Assembly (NCBI GenBank): GCA_964023275.1 | Contig: OZ029927.1 | Span: 17,808,539-17,872,538 of the forward strand | Origin: Norana najaformis | Lineage: Eukaryota > Annelida > Clitellata > Crassiclitellata > Hormogastridae | DNA length: 64,000 nt | Reading direction: 5' to 3' | Part shown: positions 26,101 to 35,100 of the stretch, one piece after another | Layout of the letters: every line of letters starts with the position of its first letter | Numbering within the stretch: the stretch's first letter is position 1 | Notes under the pieces: model-generated | Told to the model about the DNA's origin: nothing | The model's database searches: none | The model's input: the letters and a program-made list of their open reading frames with translations, nothing else | Position numbers and translations under genes: made by a program

Positions 26101-29100
26101 GTTACCTAGTCCAGTTTATTTCGACTGAACTTAACTGGATTACAACTGCACAGACTTGAAGCAACCATTGACTGATGTTTTGTGCATTGTGATTAACATT
26201 GCTACAGAAGTTGTTGATTTAGATGAGATCTGACACTCTGTCTATTTATTTACTCCTGAGCTGAGGCTTTCACATCACAAACATTGGAAAGATGTTGAAG
26301 CAGAAAATGTTACATAGAACTTCTACCATTGGCTGATCTGCTTACATCCGAAAGAATTACTAAGCACATTCGCATAACCCTTAAAAGTCTTGTTTCAGAC
26401 CCTTTATCCCTAAAATTGCAGTAAGTGATACGATGAAACAAGCTGTCATGGAATGATCTGGCGTTAAATGTTAGAAAAAGTGCATTGTCATAGGATTGCT
26501 GCATTTGAGTTTTCATCTCAGCCAAAATATCCTTTGACACTGGGACTACGCTTTTGAGGAGTTTTTGCAGAGGCATGCAAACAAGTGTTTTACATTTACC
26601 ATTTACGTTTATCTTAAAAAACGAAAGTTGAATCGCAGGCAAATGAGTGTTCAGCTGATGTACCTGCTTTCTCGGTTTCAACATCAATCTTTTCTTGCTG
26701 AACACGAATTAGATCATCGCGAAGACCTCTCTTCTCCTGCTCCACCACCTCCTTCTCACTCGCAATGGTATTCTTCTCTGCCTCCATCTAAGTAAGTAAG
26801 TATATCACTCAGTTCACACCTCCAGACCATGACACTAACTATAAGACAATGACTAACCACGCACAGAAAGGTAATCAGGCTGAACTACGATCAGTTAAGC
26901 AACAAGTTCAAAGCAGATATACGCCTATTCAAAAATCAATCAGAATTTAGAAAATACATCCAGCTGTGGATAAATTAAGGCAATAATTAATCGTGACTAG
27001 AAAGATTAAATAAATCTACAATCTACAGGCTTCCTTAGTTCAACACACTCGTGGTGTATTGATAGACTTACGAATGTTTCATTCAATATGTATCGTTATA
27101 CGCAGTCGTTGTCTTCCTACCTGAGCCAGGCTCCTGCCAAGATCCATCTTCTCCTGTCCGAGCCCTTCGATCACTGCATGCAGTTTGAGGGCTGCGTCTC
27201 GCAGTGAAGCCTCCTCTCGTTTTGAACGGTTTATTTCAAACTCCAGCTCGCCTTTGGTCACCTCAGAACGAGCCAGTGCTTCAGCTAAACAGCGTAACAC
27301 ACCCAAATTTAACGTACAAATTCAAAATTTGATGCACAAATTCAAAATTTAATGCACGAGTTCAAAGTAGATTAAGAGACACCTTCCATCATACCATTTT
27401 TTTATTATTCTACATTTAAATAAAATTTGAGATGAATGCACAGAAGTAAAAGATAATTCAACTACACCTCAATATACACCAATATTTCCTCGCAACATGC
27501 ATTATTATCGGAATTCCAATACAACACTGTTAGGCACACAGATTCCTAATCTAATTCCACTTTAGAACATTCCTTCTTCATAGGGTTTCCTCATGGTAAC
27601 GCAGTTCTTGGTGTTGCTCCCAACAGCCACGGTTCAACGCAGAAGTTTTGCTGTGGCTGGCCCTAGATTTTGGAACTGCTTGCCTGGTGACCTGCGGCAT
27701 GAACTTCTCCCCCTTACTCGCCCTTTCTTCCGCAAGCGCTTGAAGACCTACTTGTTTCCCAGTGGTTCTGGGTCATCAGGCCGGGAGCGCCTCTGATGAG
27801 TATACCTTGAAATGGCGCTTTATAAATTTTTGATTACGATTATACAGTGCTTTCTATAGTAAACCTTTTTTTATCTGGTACTCAATCAGCAACTGATATG
27901 GTCCAGAAAGTCCATCTGTAGTCAAAATCTAAGACCAGGGAATCCTTGGAGTAAGGAATCAAGTTTAGCAGACAGATGAGGAAGGTTTAAAGTGAGAACA
28001 ATAAGTGAAAGTAAAACAGTCTACTACCGGCTTCTTGTTTTTCGTGCTGCAAAAGGTCCTTCTGGAGCTGAGTTTTGTTCAGTGCCTCCTTCGTGTTCAC
28101 TTGCTCCTCCTTTAGTCTCGACACTTTCTCCTCAAGCTGCTCAATAATTCGTTGGCTGCGCATGGAACAATACAAACATCCATTTGTTACGACTATTCCT
28201 TATCTCACGTTCAGTGGGTACTGTATCTCTGATTTCTATAACCTTCCTAACGGACTGTCATTTCGCTTGTTCTGCAATAAAGATGCTAAAGAAGTCGTCC
28301 TCTGATTATATTAGATTTGGATTGTACAAATACTCAAAGTAATGAAATTTGGAGTATCTGGACATTTATAAAGTATGGTACTTCACAGTAACACACCAAA
28401 GTGCTGGGTGAAAACAAAGTGAGCAAGTACATAAGGAATCTCCAAAATATGAGCAAAAAGCTTTCATGACGGTGTGACTTTTGTACCTTTACAACATCTA
28501 GTTTATTCAGCTAAGATGTTGACTAATAGCTTCCAGAATCAAAGTCTAGTCAGCTTAGCCAAGATTTTAAACACAATTTTCCAGAACGAAACTCAAGTTT
28601 GCTCAGTAGAAATTTTAATAACAACCTTCCAGATTAAGACTGTAGGATTCTAACCCCTACACCACAGCACCATTCACACACCATATCTGTCAAAAGAAAC
28701 CTACCGTCTTTCGTTTTCCTTGGCATGGCGTTCCTTGTCCTTGACTGTATCGTCTTTCTCGTCTTCCAACTGGTCCCTTTGCCTCTGGATGTCAGAGTTG
28801 GCCGCCTGCAGTCGCTGGATGTCAGTGTTCATGCCATCGATCTGCTCGATCATGTTCTGTCTCGCTCGCTCAAGCAGCTGTTTCTCGTTGCACAAAAGAT
28901 CGAGCGATTTCTTCAGACGATCAAGGTTATGTTGCGTGTCACTGTTCGACCTGGCACTACAGTTTACCAATCAACAACTACATTACAACTTAGACTTAGT
29001 CCTTCCTGTCCATGTCTGCACACAAGACAACGCAGCTCCTCCATTCATCTATTTCGATAAATGAACCTGTTGTGTTGTTCCTGTTGCTAAAGTTGTTTTA

Positions 29101-32100
29101 CCTGAGTAGGTTGCAAGCCCACCACAGAACCCTCCTTAACACTGTTAATTTTAATACAGGGTAAAATGATTGGTATTAGGGTTAGTTCAGAATCAACCCC
29201 CACTGCGAGTGATTCATATGTGAAGGGCATGTGACTAAACATACAAACAGAACAGAAAGCAAGGCAGATTATGAGAAGGATTAAGTTAAATAATAATGAA
29301 AAATAGGAGAAAAAGAAATAACGCCATAAAACATTATTATCAACTTCAATGCCATTACATTTTGCAATAACTACAATAGTTTTTACTTTTATAGATAAAG
29401 TAAGCAGAGTTAAGCTAAGGAATTTTCAAAATCAATAGCTGAATATGTCGATATCGCCTGGAATAAATCAGATTTCAAAATCAATTGTAAAACCAACTTA
29501 AAGAAATATTTCTTACAAGAAGTCTTTCTCTTCTTTCAGACTTCTCAAGGCATTCTCCAGGTGTCTCCTCTCACTGTCAGCGTCATCCGCATGTTTCTTA
29601 ATCGATACATTCTGGTCCTGAACAGCGGCCAAGCGTGACCTGAGATCGTTGATTTGCAAGCGGCACGTCTGGAACGCTCCCTGAATGGCAGTGAAGGTGT
29701 TATCAACAAAAGAAGGTGAGTGCGACCTTCCACGGCTCGCTGACCTTGATGCAGAACGATCACGGCGTGGAGACTTCGAGGCAGAACGCGTGGTTCTCAG
29801 TATGCTGACATGTTCTTCCCCGGCAGGAAAATCTTCCATGCGGTCGCAATGTTCGACCACCTCCTGCGCGATTCTTCTCAGGCCTTCGAGCATCGACTCG
29901 GTGTTCTCGAGGCGACTCTGTCTTGTAGCTTCACCATCCGTGTCATCCAGGTTGCTGGCTTCTCTGCCTGCTCTCTGAAGACGGTCCTCGAAACTTGTCA
30001 CGGATTTTTCCAGGGTTGTAACTATCCTCTCCTTATCCACTATTTGAGTCTTCAGCCTCTCAATCGAAATACTCAGCTCATTGTTCCTGGTAAAGACACT
30101 GTGTCGTTAATCACTTCAGTGAATAAATAAAACGATAGCTAGCTTCATTTTTTCAAATTATTTTTCAAAAAAGTAATGGTTAAAGTTGGTCCTGGTACAA
30201 GTAGCCAGCTACTCATAGTTCTGTACGCTAGTTCTAAAATAACATTAAACTACTGCTGTTTGAGCAAATGCAGATCAACACTGAGATGAAGCCAAGTATA
30301 GTGACTTCAAAACTTCAACAGCATATAAAGATGACCAAGAGATGTCATTTTAAGTCTTTACTTTCTTCCTCTCTCTTTCCTTCTGGGCTTGTCTCCTCAT
30401 CCAGACTTTGACTCCCTCCATTTCAACCTTTTCTGGCTGTCTTTGTCTGTCTGTGGGTCTGCATTAGTCATGTCTTAGTCCTTTGAACTGCTTCTATGCT
30501 CAGCGTGGTATTATCTGTAGCACGGCCCATACACAGGGACCTTAAATGGCGTTGTGCCCATTCAAATGGGCAGCGGTGGTGAAGGATCTCGTCCAATTAA
30601 TTCACTGAAAAACAAGCAGGGTCAAGGCCATACGGTCGCTATAGAAAAACGTGTAAATTTACATTTACAGTCTGTACACAGGGACCACAAATGTGCAGTG
30701 ATGGTGAAGGATCTCAGGCAATTAATTCATTGAAAAATAAGCAGGGTAGAGGCCATACGGTCGCTATAGAAAAACGTGTAAATTTACATTTACAGTCTGT
30801 ACACAGGGACCACAAATGTGCAGTGATGGTGAAGGATCTCAGGCAATTAATTCATTGAAAAATAAGCAGGGTAGAGGCCATACGGTCGCTATAGACAAAC
30901 ATGTACATTCACATTCAGATTTACCTGGCATTCATTTCTGCAGCGTGAGCGTCAAACTTTGCCTGGAGTTCAAGCAGCTCCTTGTTCTTCTCACGCAGAC
31001 GATTTTCAATCGTAGCTCGTTCAGCTCGCTCTCGTTCCACTAAACCCTGACAAGAAGCAATTGATTTTTCTATGATTACTAACAAAGTCTGCCAATGTAT
31101 TTGTACCGGCAACTAAGACCAGAATGGGTGATCGGGCCTTTCAGGTCGCTGGGTCGAAAAGCCTTCCAGAATCCATTCCAGAGTCCAAAAGCGTCAAAAC
31201 CTCTTTAAAAAAACAGCTGAAATTCTATTTACTGCATAACTCTTAGTACTTGAGCTCACTTTTGACTTTGTTAAGCACCCTAGAAGTAGCCTGCTACTTA
31301 CGATGCTATATAAATTGTCTACATTACATTACACTGACTACTAAAGTCTTGTACAATTTTGCTGCCCCTTAAAAGATAAATCCAGTGAAGTACTGAACAA
31401 ATTTCAACTTTTAAGTAAATATTAAGCCAACACTTCGTCTGAGACTTTTGTCATGGGGAACCAGCATCAGCGACCATAACTGATATGAAGGGGTAACTCA
31501 TCTACTTGAGATTATGGCAGAGAGCCAAGACAGACTTGTCCCCTCCTTCTGCATGCTACATGAAATAGGACTGAACCAAATTCAATTGGTAGACGTGTAA
31601 CGACCCTCCCAGTTTCACTGAGGTCGTTGATAGTTAAGTAGCGTAGTGACCTAGTGAAGTGTACCTAAGGTTAAGGTATCTAAGGTCCATAGCTAAGGTA
31701 CCTAAGGTCCATGGTTAAAGTACCTACCCATGGACTTAACCTTAGAACGGGTGCCAGTTAGGTCATCTTGGTGTACGTTTGGACCATCCGCCCGTTTGGA
31801 TTCATCGGTACCCCGTTATAGAAGTATGACAAAGAAAGGGCAACCACAAAGATAAAACTGACCTTGAGATACTGACCATGTGATTACTTTAACGTTGAGA
31901 AAAAGACAAAATTGACCTTGCGACACAACCATGTGATAGCTTTAACTTATACACAAAGATAAAATTGCCTGAAGACACTGACCATGCTTTGGCGCTCGCC
32001 ATTCTGCAGGTTTGCACTGAAGTTGAGGCAAGATGAATGAACATTTCTGCTCAGTCGTCCAAGGTCAGAGCCGATCTGTGACATGTCGCGCTCGTTCATT

Positions 32101-35100
32101 GTTTTCATTTCACTGAACTGACGTCGGAAATTGGCAATGACTCGCATCAGACGAAGGAGTCGCCCGTGGTTGATGGTAAAAAACTCCTGGAACGACTAAA
32201 AATTTCTGCTTTTTTATTCAACTGACAGAAGAACAAGAACAGCTGTCCATTAAGCTAAGCCATTCAAACAAGCAGTGGTGGTGAAGGATCTCACCTGATA
32301 AATTCATTGAAAAACAGAATGGTCGAGGCCATGAGGTCACAAGTACGTTTACATTTACATAAAACAAGTACGTTTACATTTACATAAAACAAGTACGTTT
32401 ACATTTACATAAAACAAGTACGTTTACATTTACATAAAACAAGTACGTTTACATTTACTTTTAGTTACTGCATTTTTCTCGGCCTCAACATACGAGGGCT
32501 GGTGACCAGTCCTCTCCTTCATCGCCTGATCTTCCCACAGACAGTGTAATCGTTTTATAGATGAGCTTACGAGGGAGCACAAGTGGAGGAGAAATCTTGG
32601 CACAGGGGTTCTGAATCCCCAACTGCTTGGTTGACAATCCAACTGATATAAAAGCATTAATCTTATGTAATGTAATGCAATCGAAAATCTATAAAGTGCC
32701 ACTTCAAGATAGACTCCTGAGAGGTGCTCCCGGCCCGACAACCCAGAAGCACTGGGAAATAGGAAGGTCTTCAAGTGCTTGCGGAAAAGAGGGGGGAGAG
32801 ACTAAGAAATTCCAGGTGTAGGTCACTAGGAAGCCCATCCCAAAAAGCGGGACCATCCACAGCAAAACTTCTGCGCTGGGCTGTGGCTGTTCGAACCGAT
32901 GGGACAAGCAAGTCACCCCATGCCACCGAACATGTTCAAGAGCGACAGGTACAAAGCTTCTGACAGCCGTGTCAAGACATCCACTGCCAGCCGTGAATGA
33001 AAACTTGTTGGCTGGTCTCTAGCAGACTGCCAGCAGAGACCTTCTTCAGCCACACATTCATACACAGACGAACTAGTTGTTCTTTTCGAAGATTAACATC
33101 ATTTGACAGTTTCTTCCTTAAAGGTGCTATAAAAATGTCCAGACCCAATCGAAATATGGCATGTCAGCAAATGCATTACTTACTTATTTACTTGCATGCA
33201 TATATAAATTCTATATAAATGCCAGGAAAAAATATGAGTTTACATTACATGAGATTACTTCTGAGAAGTTTCTCTTGCAGAGCTGCTATATTAATTAATA
33301 TGCGATTACGAATACAACTACAGTCACATAACTTGAATCTGTTTAGTTAACCTGTTCAATTCAGTCTAGTATTTTAGACTTATCACGTGATGACCAACCT
33401 CTTCCTCTCTCTTCCACTCTTCTTCCCTTTTCTCGTAGTTGTCCCGAACCTGGGTGAGTTTGACAACCTCTGCCTGGAGTGACTGGTTTGCCTTGGTGGC
33501 CGTATCCAGCTGTTCACGGAGCAATCCCAGCACGTATTCCAGCTGAACTCGCCTAAAGTAAATCAATCTCCTTGTAATGTAATTGTAATTGTAACAGAAC
33601 ATTTATATAGCGCCTGTTAGGAATCTGTCAAGGTTCTTCTTGCTGACACAAAGATGCTTGAACAAGCACCAATTCCAGTTAATTCTGATCCTGAGAGATA
33701 GAAACACAGTGAGACAGCATGGACAGAGTCAGAAGATATACAATCAGAATCTACATTCGTGGATTTCGGCTCCTTGAACCCCACTGACAAAGTACTAATA
33801 TGTGCCACGCATGAAAAGACCAACATTATTTTTCCTAATTCTAGTTTTTGCGCCCATCCTTATGTCTGTGTTTGGAAACAGTTTGCCCTACATACTGAAG
33901 ATGTACAGTATCTCTAAACAAATGTTAGGTAATGTAAGGTCAACATCAGCAGCCCTGGAAGCCATAAGCCATAACTAGTTTCCTCTCTGCTCCCCTCTTT
34001 GGTACAACACTGCCAAGACATATGTAATCATCCTTGGATGATCTCTCAGCCCCATAACATCAGCATTTTAACAACTGGAAAAATCTTAACAGCTACACAT
34101 TTCAGCAATTAGAATCCCTTCATGGAAAATATACCAACTTTTGCGACTCCTCTTCTGCATTCTGCATGGCATTTTCCAGTTCCAGTCTTTCGACACGTTC
34201 TGCCTGAACGTCTGCCACCTATTCAAACAATTGCTAGAACTGTCATAAACAGTACTCAGTAATTAAGTATCCCATGTCTGACAAGTGAAACGTAGGCGAT
34301 TCGCTCATTTCCTTTCTTTAGGCCCTTGAGCTGGCAATGGACAAATTCTAAGGTCCTGGACATAGGGCAAGTGCATCGCAGGATTTGCTGTTTACTTCCC
34401 AGCTTACTAAGCCGGTACCAATTATCCTGCTTTGAGACAGAGGCACGTGTGTCCAAACAACTTGCCCATGACTGTTACATGGAGTCGAATGCACAACCTC
34501 ATGATCATTGACCAAATGCGTTAACAATAGACAATCATGCCACACGACTCAGGGCATAAAAATCTACTCCAAACAGTTGACAAGATTCAAATCTATTAAC
34601 TATAAATACCTCACAAAAAACAAAGTCCTTTAAAGTAAGAGTACAAACTGTGAAAAGCAAGAAATGTTTTTCACAATGAAAACTGACAAAAAGTACTTAA
34701 TTTATCTAAAGTTATTAAAACCTCTTGAAAGCAACTTCGTATGTTGCCCCACGTAGGGGAGGCGCTCATTTCCAAAGTGGAAACACCATCTGGAACTCAC
34801 CACAGGTCTTCGGTGATCCTTGTCCAATTCGTACATACGAACTTTTTCTTCAAGTGAGCCATGTTTTGTCTTGTATTCCAACAACTACAGAGTAAAAGCA
34901 GGTTAGTCTTTGGAAAACTAATAGTTACTCTCTGTAAAATCAATTACTTATTTATCAAAGTTATTTTTATTTATGACATTTATTTTTTTTCTTAAAGTTA
35001 CTAGCAATTAATTTTACGTTTAATCATTAGTCATCAATAATATCAAAGGTTCATTGTTAAATTCTTTCAAGGGCTTATAAGTTTATGAGATTTTAAAAAA

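Noticed and set aside
32340..32458. CRISPR-like regular repeat
   Set aside because: Units are head-to-tail without spacers, in a eukaryotic intron, and derive from a SINE tail.
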